Shown piece after piece: positions 1 through 7,364 of a stretch of DNA of 64,000 bases. Position numbers and translations under genes: made by a program. The stretch comes from Bradyrhizobium sp. SSBR45G (lineage in GTDB: Bacteria; Pseudomonadota; Alphaproteobacteria; Rhizobiales; Xanthobacteraceae). The notes beneath the pieces are model-generated. The model did not search any database. It worked only from the letters and a program-made list of their open reading frames with translations, and was not told the origin of the DNA. The first letter of the stretch is position 1; each line of letters opens with the position of its first letter. The stretch covers positions 1 to 64,000 of the forward strand of contig NZ_BSCT01000033.1 in NCBI RefSeq assembly GCF_030159255.1, given 5' to 3'.

Positions 1-190
1 TACTCGGTCCCTCTGACCTCCTGACCTCGCCCCGCTTGCGGGGAGTGGTCGGATTGCATCGAAGATGCAATCCGGGTGAGGGGGTACAGGTCTCTCCACG
101 CACACTTCCCGCGCGGCTGCCCCTCACCCCAACCCTCCCAGCGCGAGCGAAGCTCGTCGCGCCCCCGTGAAGAACGGGGAGAGGGAGCGC
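1..190. repeat. G/C-rich palindromic intergenic repeat, family F, with a perfect hairpin
   Basis: No convincing gene lies in the first 253 bases. The stretch has a CCCCGCTTGCGGGGAG core near 30-45, a perfect 10-bp stem with a GAA loop at 51-73 (GGATTGCATC and its complement), and CCCCTCACCC/GGGGAGAGGG-type arms near 118-186. The same style of sequence recurs at 20387-20584 and 52723-52749, so this looks like a degenerate dispersed repeat lying beyond the 3' end of the Rieske oxygenase gene. The left boundary is cut by the window edge. Confidence 0.55.
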
Positions 191-253
191 ACCGTGCTCG
201 GGGCAGGAGACCGCCAACTACGCCGAAGGACATATACGCACTCACGCTTGCGG

Positions 254-1612
254 TTACTCCGCGGCGCTCAGATGCGGCGCGAGCCGGATGATATCGGCCG
301 GGACGGGCGCGGCCCAGGAGGCGCCGCGGCGGCGGCGGACGTCGACTTCCATCCAGTAGGTTTCCCAGCCGCGGGTCGGGCCGATGCCGTCCATCGTCGC
401 CGGGCCCTGCACGCTGCGGGCCTCGGCCGCATCGAGATGCAGCATCGGCGTCTCGCCACGCGCGACCGTCTCGATCTGCTCGCGCAGCAGGCGGCGATAC
501 TGGATGATCGCCTTGTCCGACTGTCCCAGATGCTCGCGGGTGCGGTCCTGGATCCGGCCCATCGACTCCACCGCCCATTGGTCGTGGACGTTGATGTCGT
601 TGCCCATGCCGGTGTAGGTCGCGGTCGCCTGCTCGTGCGGATCGAAGCCGTAGTCGTTGCTCCTGTTCTTGCGCGAGCGATAGTCCGGCAGCTCATAGAG
701 CTCGAGCCGCTGCGCCCGCATCTTCGCCTTGTCGACCGGCGCGCCGTAGGAGGTGAAGATCGCGTACCAGTAGCAGGTCTCGTCATCGACCGGCACGTGC
801 CACTGCGTGATCGTCATCTCCGTGCTCATCGGAATCACGAAGGCGTGCGGGAACAGCTGATTGGTGACGCGGACATGGGTGCGCTCGGCATCGATCTCGC
901 GCAGCGCAATGATGCGCAGGCCGTATTCGGTGCGCTCGACATTGATGATCGGGCGATCATATTCGCGCAGCACCTTGGTCATCGGCAGATCGCTGTCGGC
1001 GGAAGCGCCGCGGAACTGCTTGCCATAGGCGGTCGAGGTGTCCTCGTCCTCGAAGAAGCGGTGCAGGAACGAGGCGTGCGCCGGGTCGATGCCGACCTCG
1101 AGCGCCTGCAGCCAGTTGCAGTCGATCAGGCCCTTGAAAGCGAAGGTGTGGGTGTCAGGCGCGGTGAAGCAGTCGATATCCGGGAACGCCGGAGCCGTGC
1201 CCTCGCCGAGCCAGGCCCAGACGATGCCGCCTTTCTCGACCACCGGATAGGCGCGCTGCTTGACGTTCTTGCACAGCGGCGAGCCGGCCGGTTCCGCGGG
1301 CGTCTCCAGGCACTGGCCATCGGCATCGAACAGCCAGCCATGGAACGCGCAGCGCAGTCCGCCGTTCTCCAGGCGTCCAAAGGCGAGGTCGGCGCCGCGA
1401 TGCGGACAATCCCGGTCGAGCAGTCCGTAGCGGCCCTGCGCATCCTTGAAGAGCACGAAGTCCTGCCCGAGCAGCTTGACCGCGCGAACTGGCCGTTCGA
1501 CGGCCAGTTCGTCTACCAGCGCTGCCGGCTGCCAATACATCCTCATTAGTTTACCGGCGGGGGTACTGGGTCCGATGCGCGTGATCAGGTCGTTCTGCTC
1601 CTTGCTCATCAT
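254..1612 (-). CDS. Rieske non-heme iron aromatic ring-hydroxylating oxygenase, alpha subunit (phthalate 4,5-dioxygenase-like)
   Basis: The 452-residue protein is an oxygenase component that would use electrons from a reductase to hydroxylate or demethylate an aromatic ring in the cytoplasm. The N-terminal Rieske domain shows Cys69-x-His71 and Cys88-x-x-His91 as [2Fe-2S] ligands. The catalytic domain has the conserved DCNWLQALEVGIDPAHASFL segment, in which Asp176, His179 and His184 fit the bridging and iron-binding positions. The length fits the phthalate dioxygenase/vanillate demethylase group. Two adjacent ATG codons begin the frame. The gene is divergent from an IclR regulator, which probably controls it. 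No ferredoxin or reductase gene is adjacent, so the electron donor must be encoded elsewhere. The substrate cannot be read from the sequence. Confidence 0.9.
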   Translation of the reverse strand: MMSKEQNDLITRIGPSTPAGKLMRMYWQPAALVDELAVERPVRAVKLLGQDFVLFKDAQGRYGLLDRDCPHRGADLAFGRLENGGLRCAFHGWLFDADGQCLETPAEPAGSPLCKNVKQRAYPVVEKGGIVWAWLGEGTAPAFPDIDCFTAPDTHTFAFKGLIDCNWLQALEVGIDPAHASFLHRFFEDEDTSTAYGKQFRGASADSDLPMTKVLREYDRPIINVERTEYGLRIIALREIDAERTHVRVTNQLFPHAFVIPMSTEMTITQWHVPVDDETCYWYAIFTSYGAPVDKAKMRAQRLELYELPDYRSRKNRSNDYGFDPHEQATATYTGMGNDINVHDQWAVESMGRIQDRTREHLGQSDKAIIQYRRLLREQIETVARGETPMLHLDAAEARSVQGPATMDGIGPTRGWETYWMEVDVRRRRGASWAAPVPADIIRLAPHLSAAE

Positions 1613-1661
1613 GATGGCTGTCTCTCCTGTTCCGTCGCAAGTCGGGCGTTGAGCGTCACGT

Positions 1662-1700
1662 GAACATCTAATAATGTTCGCTAGACGAACACATGTTCGC
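1662..1700. promoter_or_regulatory. Overlapping TGTTCG palindromes: likely IclR operator
   Basis: The divergent gap between the Rieske gene and the IclR gene has a perfect 17-bp palindrome, TGTTCG-CTAGA-CGAACA (1675-1691). A second inverted repeat, GAACAT-N6-ATGTTC (1662-1679), shares its right half, and a further TGTTCGC sits at 1694-1700. Such clustered half-sites suit a dimeric or tetrameric IclR regulator acting on both promoters. Assignment to this regulator is inferred from position. Confidence 0.6.
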
Positions 1701-1736
1701 CAAGATTAGATTCGCTTTAAGTGGGGAGAAGCGCAA

Positions 1737-2624
1737 GTGAAAAAGCTACAACCGAAGCCCAGGGGCAAACGGACAGCAGCTTCACTGCGGCCGAAAACAA
1801 CAACAGCGGATCGTGTCAGGCCGATGCCAAAACTAAAGCGGACTGATGAGGAGAAGAAGCAGGCGCGTGGAGACGGACCTGAGTTCGTCGAAGCGCTCGA
1901 TCGTGGACTGCGGGTGATACAAGCCTTCAGCCGCGAGGGCCGGCCAATGACGTTGAGCAAAGCCGCCGAGCTGACAGGGCTTGCCCGGGCCACCGTGCGC
2001 CGGATCCTGCTGACGCTGAAGGCTTCGGGCTTCGTCCATGGTGACGATCGGCTGTTCTCGCTGACCCCGCGCGTGCTGCTGTTAGCATCCAGCTACCTCG
2101 CGTCGAACCAGATCAATACCGTGATGCAGCCGCTGATGGACGTGACGGCGACGGAGGCCCGGGAGGTCTGCTCGCTCGCCGTGCTCGACGGCGATCAGGT
2201 CGTCTTCATCGCGCGCGCCACGCCGACGCGGATGTTCTCCGCCGGCCTCGAAATCGGCTATCGGCTCCCCGCCTATTGCACGTCGGTCGGACGTGCCCTG
2301 CTGAGCAGGATGCCCGACGATCAGTTGCGCCAGACGATCGAGCAGATGTCGCTGACGCCGATGACGCCGCAGACGACCATCGACAAGGAGGCGATCATTG
2401 CCTCGATCATCGCCGTGCGCAGCGACGGATATTCGCTGGTCGACGGCGAGGCCGAGCAAGGCTTCCGCTCGGTGTCGGTGCCGATCCGCCGCTACGATGG
2501 CAGCATCGTCGCCGCGGCCAATATCGGCGGGCACGTCGACCGCATCGGGGTCGACGAAATGAAGGACCGCTTCCTGCCGCTGCTGAAGCAGCTCGCGGCC
2601 ACGGTCCAGCCCCTGCTGGTCTGA
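1737..2624 (+). CDS. IclR family transcriptional regulator (PcaR/PobR type)
   Basis: The 295-residue protein has a basic N-terminal extension of about 45 residues. An IclR winged helix follows (EALDRGLRVIQAF to the GLARATVRRILLTLKASG recognition helix, about 50-105), then the IclR effector domain (about 120-290, ending GGHVDRIGVDEMKDRFLPLL). The GTG start follows GGGGAGAAGCGCAA; a downstream ATG at 1824 would remove most of the extension. PcaR/PobR-type members regulate aromatic catabolism in response to a pathway acid. The divergent placement with a Rieske oxygenase and the palindromes between them support local control of that gene. The ligand is unknown. Confidence 0.88.
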   Translation: MKKLQPKPRGKRTAASLRPKTTTADRVRPMPKLKRTDEEKKQARGDGPEFVEALDRGLRVIQAFSREGRPMTLSKAAELTGLARATVRRILLTLKASGFVHGDDRLFSLTPRVLLLASSYLASNQINTVMQPLMDVTATEAREVCSLAVLDGDQVVFIARATPTRMFSAGLEIGYRLPAYCTSVGRALLSRMPDDQLRQTIEQMSLTPMTPQTTIDKEAIIASIIAVRSDGYSLVDGEAEQGFRSVSVPIRRYDGSIVAAANIGGHVDRIGVDEMKDRFLPLLKQLAATVQPLLV

Positions 2625-3316
2625 CCTTCCATCAATCGTCGAAGGCTGCCGCCGCCCGCGCGTGACCCGCGCGGGCGGCGCGCCGTTATGCGCCGACGAG
2701 GTCTCGTTCACGGCCCACGCGCGCCGCTCCGCCGGCGTCGCACGACGCCGCCTGGCGCCGATGACCTGCTCCGTCGTCTTGCGCCTGCCTCACGCTGACA
2801 TCTGCGACCACGAGAACCAGGCAATCACGGCGAGCGCGCGGCGACGCGTCACGTGCGACAATAGCGCCGATACCTCCACTGTCAGCACAGTGCTACCAAC
2901 TCACGGCCTTGCCCGAGAGCGGCCTGGGCAAGCTCTGATCCACGTGTAGTTTCGCTCGGCGATAACTAATCGCTGTAGTCGAATGACGCCCGACGCTGAT
3001 GCCGCGCCCATTACGTGATCTTATCGTGACATCAAGTCCCGTTTGCCACGATTGACACGTGCTCCAGGTATCATCACGCTGCGCGCGATGGTGGAATGAT
3101 CCGCAGCAGAAGTAATTAGATCCGCGCGGCAAGCCCGAATTGCGCACGACGCCACCAGATTGCCGCGAATGACACGGCGTTCTCGATCTCCTCGGCAGAG
3201 CGCCGGTCGGAGCGGCGTTGCGCCCGATCCGAGCACGGGGATCATCCCTGCCCGGCGCGCAGGGATTGCGCGCGATGAGCCCGGCAACTCGCGCGACAAC
3301 ACGGAGGGGCGTGGTT
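2625..3316. other. Gene-free stretch
   Basis: About 690 bases lie between the IclR gene and the next gene on the minus strand. Short open frames here have no RBS, no recognisable motif and a residue composition typical of antisense or intergenic GC-rich DNA. From about 2880 the base composition is more mixed than in the neighbouring genes. I see no tRNA, palindromic repeat or clear promoter. Confidence 0.5.
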
Positions 3317-3616
3317 TCACCTCGCGAGATGGACCAGGGTATAGACGTACGACTTCGCGGCCTTGCGGCTCACCCAGTCGCCCTCCGGCGGCGCCGCGCC
3401 CTGATGCTGCGGCAGCACGTTCCAAGGCCGGCCCATGCACGATTGGGAGCCATCGTCCCAGGCGATCCAGCCCCAGTCCGGCTTCCACACGATCCAATGG
3501 TCGCCGTCGGCGCGCTTGAAGCCGATGCTGCCGTCGGGACGGTGCATGCGGGTGAAGCTATAGACGAGATCGTCGCTCTGACGACGCAGCTCGAACCGGA
3601 CGACTTCGTTGGACAT
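3317..3616 (-). CDS. Small tryptophan-rich conserved hypothetical protein
   Basis: The 99-residue protein (MSNEVVRFELRRQ...) is rich in Trp and charged residues, with WIVWKPDWGWIAWDDG in the middle and no signal peptide or membrane helix. It is the 3' part of a much longer open frame, but only this part has protein-like composition. An ATG at 3625 is an alternative start three codons upstream, and neither start has a strong RBS. It converges on nothing and is divergent from the alpha/beta hydrolase at 3701. The alternating aromatic and polar residues suggest a small beta-sheet fold. No function can be assigned. Confidence 0.6.
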   Translation of the reverse strand: MSNEVVRFELRRQSDDLVYSFTRMHRPDGSIGFKRADGDHWIVWKPDWGWIAWDDGSQSCMGRPWNVLPQHQGAAPPEGDWVSRKAAKSYVYTLVHLAR

Positions 3617-3700
3617 CGGCGGCATCTCGCGCGTAAATGGCATCCTGGGCAACCAACTACCCGGCTCGACAAGGGTAACGCCATTCCAGGGAGGAAGGCC

Positions 3701-4402
3701 ATGACTGACACGCTGCCGCTCGTGCTGGTGCCCGGGCTGATCTCGTCGCCACGCATTTTTGCGCCCGTCGTTCCGGCGCTGTGGCGGCTCGGGCCGGTGA
3801 TGATCGCCAACCACATCCGCGACGACAACATGCCGGCGATCGCGCGCCGCATCCTTGCCGAGGCGCCGCCGCGCTTCGCGCTCGCCGGCCATTCGATGGG
3901 CGGCTATATCGCCTTCGAGATCATGCGCCAGGCGCCGGAACGCGTGGCAAGGCTGGCGCTGATCAACACCCAGGCGCGGCCCGATACGCCCGAGGCGAGC
4001 GCGCGCCGCCGCACCATGATCACGCGCGCCAGGGATGGCGACTATCATGCGGTGGTCGACGAGCTGTTGTCGGGCTTCGTCCACCCCTCGCGCCAGGACG
4101 ATCCGCGGCTGCGCCAGCTCGTGCACGACATGGCCAACGAGGTCGGCGTCGACGGCTTCGTCCGGCAGCTGACGGCCATCATGTCGCGTCCGGACTCCCG
4201 GCCGACGCTGACCGCGATCCGCTGCCCGACCCTGGTGCTGACCGGCGACACCGACAACACCATTCCGAACAGCCTGTCGAAGGAGATGGCCGACGAGATC
4301 GCCGGCAGCTGGCTGGTCGTGCTGGAGAATTGCGGCCACCTGCCGCAACCCGAGCAACCGGAGGAGACGGCCCAGGCGCTGGTGGAGTGGCTCAGGGGGT
4401 GA
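3701..4402 (+). CDS. Alpha/beta fold hydrolase
   Basis: The 233-residue cytoplasmic hydrolase has the nucleophile elbow GHSMGG with Ser65. An Asp in LTGDTDNTIP and a His in ENCGHLPQPEQPE complete the expected triad. The lid between them is short. The start is set by GGGAGGAAGGCC directly before the ATG; the frame stays open upstream, but that part is not protein-like. The zinc-ribbon gene begins two bases after the stop, so the two are probably cotranscribed. The family includes esterases and C-C bond hydrolases, and the substrate cannot be predicted. Confidence 0.88.
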   Translation: MTDTLPLVLVPGLISSPRIFAPVVPALWRLGPVMIANHIRDDNMPAIARRILAEAPPRFALAGHSMGGYIAFEIMRQAPERVARLALINTQARPDTPEASARRRTMITRARDGDYHAVVDELLSGFVHPSRQDDPRLRQLVHDMANEVGVDGFVRQLTAIMSRPDSRPTLTAIRCPTLVLTGDTDNTIPNSLSKEMADEIAGSWLVVLENCGHLPQPEQPEETAQALVEWLRG

Positions 4403-4403
4403 G

Positions 4404-4796
4404 ATGGCCATCACAGCCTACTGCTGGCGTTGTCGGATTGAGCTGCCGATGCTCGAGGAGCACGAGTGGGCGGAAATCGAGCCGCTGCTCAGGAAACGGA
4501 TCGACGACATCAAAGAATATCGGCGGGCGAATGAATGCACCCTCCAGCAAGCCATCCCCGCAGTCGACAGTAAAGCGGGCGCGCTGCAACGCTATCGGGA
4601 GCTGACCGGCTTCGACGAGACGAATGCTCTTGCGATCTGGCATCATCGACGAAGTGATTTCGGTCCGCCATGCACGTCGTGTGGGAAGCCGTTGAGAACA
4701 CCGCGCGCGAAATTCTGCGCGGCGTGTGGAGAGCCGGCGTCATCGCAATCAGTCGATGCCCCGCCCGTCATTCCGGGGCATTCGCGCAGCGAATGA
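4404..4796 (+). CDS. Zinc-ribbon hypothetical protein whose 3' end lies in a dispersed repeat
   Basis: The 130-residue protein has an N-terminal CWRC pair (Cys7, Cys10), a charged helical middle, and a C-terminal zinc ribbon CTSCGKP...FCAACG. It begins one base after the hydrolase stop codon, suggesting an operon. The last residues (VIPGHSRSE) and the stop codon are encoded by the left arm of a palindromic repeat that starts at about 4766, so the native C-terminus was probably replaced when the element inserted. A regulatory or scaffold role is possible for such double zinc-ribbon proteins, but none can be assigned. Confidence 0.72.
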   Translation: MAITAYCWRCRIELPMLEEHEWAEIEPLLRKRIDDIKEYRRANECTLQQAIPAVDSKAGALQRYRELTGFDETNALAIWHHRRSDFGPPCTSCGKPLRTPRAKFCAACGEPASSQSVDAPPVIPGHSRSE

Positions 4797-4920
4797 GCCC
4801 GGAATCCATACTCATAGGCCTTGGCGAGGGAGCGAGACGGCCGTGTGGAGGCAACGCGCATCTCGGCAACAATCGTGGATATGGATTCCGGGCTCGCGCT
4901 GCGCGCGCCCCGGAATGACG
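4766..4920. repeat. Dispersed palindromic repeat, family A (copy 1)
   Basis: The ends are CGTCATTCCGGGGC and its complement GCCCCGGAATGACG. Inner inverted segments read GAGCCCGGAATCCATA and TATGGATTCCGGGCTC. At 155 bp this is the longest of three copies; the others are at 46607-46702 and 63824-63924. It carries a longer central segment and starts inside the zinc-ribbon gene. Confidence 0.85.
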
Positions 4921-5026
4921 ATGGAGGGAGCATCCGGTTCGACACGACATCGCCCGGACGAGAGTGCAGTCGAGCGTGATGGCGTAGGCAAGCCGATGTT
5001 CAGCTCACGCGTCGCGTGAGGTACGG

Positions 5027-5647
5027 TCACGCCCGCCCCTTCGCCACCCGCAGACCATCCACGAACACATCCAGCAGCCGCAGCACGCTCTGCTGCCAGC
5101 CGGTCTGGTCGTGCATGTAGCACATGCCGATCAGCGCGCGCAGGACGTCGTCGGCGCTGATGTCGTTGCGGATTTCGCCGGCATCCACGGCGCGGGTCAG
5201 CAGCGCGCCGATGGAGCGGGTGAGATGGCCGTGTGAATAGGCGGCGAGCTCGGAGTTGGCGTTCATGACGATCGCGAGCGCGGCCATCATGCCCTTCTTG
5301 GTGGCCACGAACTGCACCGTCGAGCGCAGCCAGCGCCTGAGGGCCTCGACCGGTGATGGCTCGCTCTTCAGCTCCTCCGCCAGCTCCGCGAGCTGCTCCA
5401 CCTCGCGGCGATACACGGCCTCGAACAGGTCCTCGCGGGTGGGGAAATGGCGATACAGCGTGCCGATGCCGACGCCGGCCTGGCGCGCCACCGCCTCCAG
5501 GCTGGCCTCGGCGCCGCCGACGCTGAACACCGCCTTGGCCGCCTCCAGCACGCGCTCGCGGTTGCGCTGGGCATCGGCGCGCGGCTTGCGCAGGCGGTCT
5601 TGTGGTTTCGTCTCCATCTCACCAGCTCTTGATGACCGACCGTTCAC
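5027..5647 (-). CDS. TetR family transcriptional regulator
   Basis: The 206-residue protein has a standard TetR helix-turn-helix (ERVLEAAKAVFSVGGAEAS, then ARQAGVGIGTLYRHFPTRED; about residues 29-75) and a C-terminal ligand and dimer domain. The GTG start at 5647 follows AAGGGGAC; an ATG ten codons downstream is an alternative. It is divergent from the three-gene molybdenum oxidoreductase operon, and a 17-bp palindrome 14 bp upstream of its start overlaps that operon's promoter. It therefore probably represses both itself and paoABC until an aldehyde or related ligand is bound. The ligand is inferred, not seen. Confidence 0.88.
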   Translation of the reverse strand: MNGRSSRAGEMETKPQDRLRKPRADAQRNRERVLEAAKAVFSVGGAEASLEAVARQAGVGIGTLYRHFPTREDLFEAVYRREVEQLAELAEELKSEPSPVEALRRWLRSTVQFVATKKGMMAALAIVMNANSELAAYSHGHLTRSIGALLTRAVDAGEIRNDISADDVLRALIGMCYMHDQTGWQQSVLRLLDVFVDGLRVAKGRA

Positions 5648-5653
5648 GTCCCC

Positions 5654-5682
5654 TTGCTAAACGGAGGATACCTCCGTATAAC
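5654..5682 (+). promoter_or_regulatory. Promoter of the paoABC-like operon with embedded TetR operator
   Basis: TTGCTA (5654-5659) and TATAAC (5677-5682) are separated by exactly 17 bp. The spacer is filled by a perfect palindrome, ACGGAGG-ATA-CCTCCGT (5661-5677). This is a classic TetR arrangement, with bound repressor occluding RNA polymerase. The site is also immediately upstream of the tetR start on the other strand. The 5' leader to the first pao gene would be about 125 nt. Confidence 0.7.
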
Positions 5683-5814
5683 TGGACCTGCCACCCGGGA
5701 CAGCCAACCTTCCTCAGCTGTCGTCCCGCGGTCGCTGGATCTGGACGGAGCACAGCTTGTCAAGGCCGTGCCCGCTGCGATCCGATTAGGCCATCGCACC
5801 GATCGGAACAACGC

Positions 5815-6309
5815 ATGAATTGGACTGTCAGCCTCACCGTCAACGGTGAGCCGCGAACGCTTGCGCTCGACGACCCCAGGGTCACCCTGCTCGACCTGCT
5901 GCGCGAGCGGCTTCATCTCACCGGCACCAAGAAGGGCTGCGACCGCGGCCAGTGCGGCGCCTGCACCGTCCTCGTCGACGGCCGCCGCATCAATTCCTGC
6001 CTGACGCTCGCCGTCAGCCTCGACGGCGCTGAAATCACCACCATCGAAGGTCTCGCCACCGGCGATCAGTTGCACCCCGTGCAGGAGGCCTTCATCGCCC
6101 AGGACGCCCTGCAATGCGGCTTCTGCACGCCCGGCCAGATCATGAGCGCGGTCGGCCTCATCAACGAGGGCCAGGCGGGCTCCGATCCCGAGCGCGTGCG
6201 CGAAGGCATGAGCGGCAATCTGTGCCGCTGCAGCGCCTATGTCGGCATCGTCGAGGCGGTGCTCGACGCGCAGGCGACGCTCTCTGATACGACGGAGCGC
6301 GCGGCATGA
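5815..6309 (+). CDS. paoA: Aldehyde oxidoreductase, [2Fe-2S] small subunit (PaoA/YagT-like)
   Basis: The 164-residue electron-transfer subunit has two iron-sulfur clusters. The plant-type ferredoxin domain has Cys42, Cys47, Cys50 and Cys62 (KKGCDRGQCGACTVL). The helical domain has Cys101, Cys104, Cys137 and Cys139 (CGFCTPGQ, NLCRC). It passes electrons from the molybdenum site to FAD. Unlike E. coli PaoA it has no twin-arginine signal peptide, so the enzyme is probably cytoplasmic. Its stop overlaps the start of the FAD subunit (ATGA). The pao assignment rests on the three-gene order and the partner subunit's cluster; xanthine dehydrogenase-type small subunits are the alternative family. Confidence 0.85.
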   Translation: MNWTVSLTVNGEPRTLALDDPRVTLLDLLRERLHLTGTKKGCDRGQCGACTVLVDGRRINSCLTLAVSLDGAEITTIEGLATGDQLHPVQEAFIAQDALQCGFCTPGQIMSAVGLINEGQAGSDPERVREGMSGNLCRCSAYVGIVEAVLDAQATLSDTTERAA

Positions 6310-7364
6310 ACAGGTTCGACTATGTGAAGCCGTCCACGGTTGCGGAGGCGATCGCCGCGGCCAGTGCGCCCGGCGCAACCTATCTCGCCGCCGGCACCAA
6401 CCTGCTCGATCTCATGAAGGGCAATGTCGTCCGGCCGGCGCGGCTGGTCGACATCACCCAGCTCACGGAGCTCACGCGGATCGAGACATCAGGCAATGGC
6501 GACGTCAGGATCGGCGCGCTGGTGCGCAATGCCGATCTCGCGCATGAGTCAGGCTTCGCGCGCGACTTTCCGGCGGTGGCGGAAGCGCTGCTGTCCGGCG
6601 CGTCGGCGCAGCTGCGCAATGCGGCGACCGCCGGCGGCAACCTGCTGCAGCGGACACGCTGCGCCTATTTCTACGATGCGGCCTCCGCCTGCAACAAGCG
6701 CACCCCCGGCGCGGGCTGCGACGCGCGCGGTGGCGACAGCCATCAGCATGCCGTGCTCGGCTGGAGCGAGGCCTGCATCGCCACCAACCCGTCCGACTTC
6801 TGCGTGCCGCTCGCGGCGTTCGATGCCGTCGTCGAGATCGAAGGCGTCTCAGGCCGGCGCGAGGTCGCGCTGGAGGCGCTGCATCTCTTGCCCGGCACGA
6901 CGCCGGAGCGCGAGACTGTGCTTGCGCCGGGGGAGATGATCGTCGCAATCCGCCTTCCCGCGGCGGCGCGCGCCTTCGCCCGGCATGCGCGCTATCTGAA
7001 AGTGCGCGAGCGCAACTCCTATGCGTTCGCCGTCGTCTCCGCCGCGGCCGGGCTCGTGATCGAGAACGGGACGATCAAGCAGGCGCGTGTCGCGCTCGGC
7101 GGTGTCGCCGCCAGGCCGTGGCGCGCGCGTGACGCCGAGGCGCTGCTCGCGGGCCGGCCGGCCGAGCCCGATGTGCTGCAGCAGGCTGCCGAGGCTGCGC
7201 TGCGCGAGGCAAAGCCCTCCGGCGACAACGCCCACAAGATCCCGCTCGCGCGCAGCCTGATCGTGCGCGCGCTGCAAGCCGCAGCGCAAGGCACGCCATC
7301 GCGCATGCCGGCGCTGCCGGCCTCCCCCTTCTCCTCCATCCCAGGAGTGCTTCATGACGCCTGA
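6306..7364 (+). CDS. paoB: Aldehyde oxidoreductase, FAD subunit with [4Fe-4S] insertion (PaoB/YagS-like)
   Basis: The 352-residue subunit has the FAD-binding module of the CO dehydrogenase flavoprotein family: YLAAGTNLLDLMKGNV near 30-45 and NAATAGGNLLQRTRC near 105-120, followed by the C-terminal CODH_FAD_C domain. A cysteine-rich loop (RCAYFYDAASACNKR, PGAGC, SEACIATNPSDFC) matches the extra [4Fe-4S] insertion of PaoB and 4-hydroxybenzoyl-CoA reductase. Its presence favours a PaoABC-type enzyme over ordinary xanthine dehydrogenase. Start and stop overlap both neighbours, so translation is coupled. Confidence 0.87.
   Translation: MNRFDYVKPSTVAEAIAAASAPGATYLAAGTNLLDLMKGNVVRPARLVDITQLTELTRIETSGNGDVRIGALVRNADLAHESGFARDFPAVAEALLSGASAQLRNAATAGGNLLQRTRCAYFYDAASACNKRTPGAGCDARGGDSHQHAVLGWSEACIATNPSDFCVPLAAFDAVVEIEGVSGRREVALEALHLLPGTTPERETVLAPGEMIVAIRLPAAARAFARHARYLKVRERNSYAFAVVSAAAGLVIENGTIKQARVALGGVAARPWRARDAEALLAGRPAEPDVLQQAAEAALREAKPSGDNAHKIPLARSLIVRALQAAAQGTPSRMPALPASPFSSIPGVLHDA

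Noticed and set aside
167..1549. A 460-codon plus-strand frame opposite the Rieske oxygenase
   Set aside because: It is antisense to a gene with full Rieske and iron-site motifs; composition is typical of a shadow frame.
2662..2949. A 95-codon frame after the IclR gene
   Set aside because: No RBS, Arg/Cys-rich random composition, no recognised homology.
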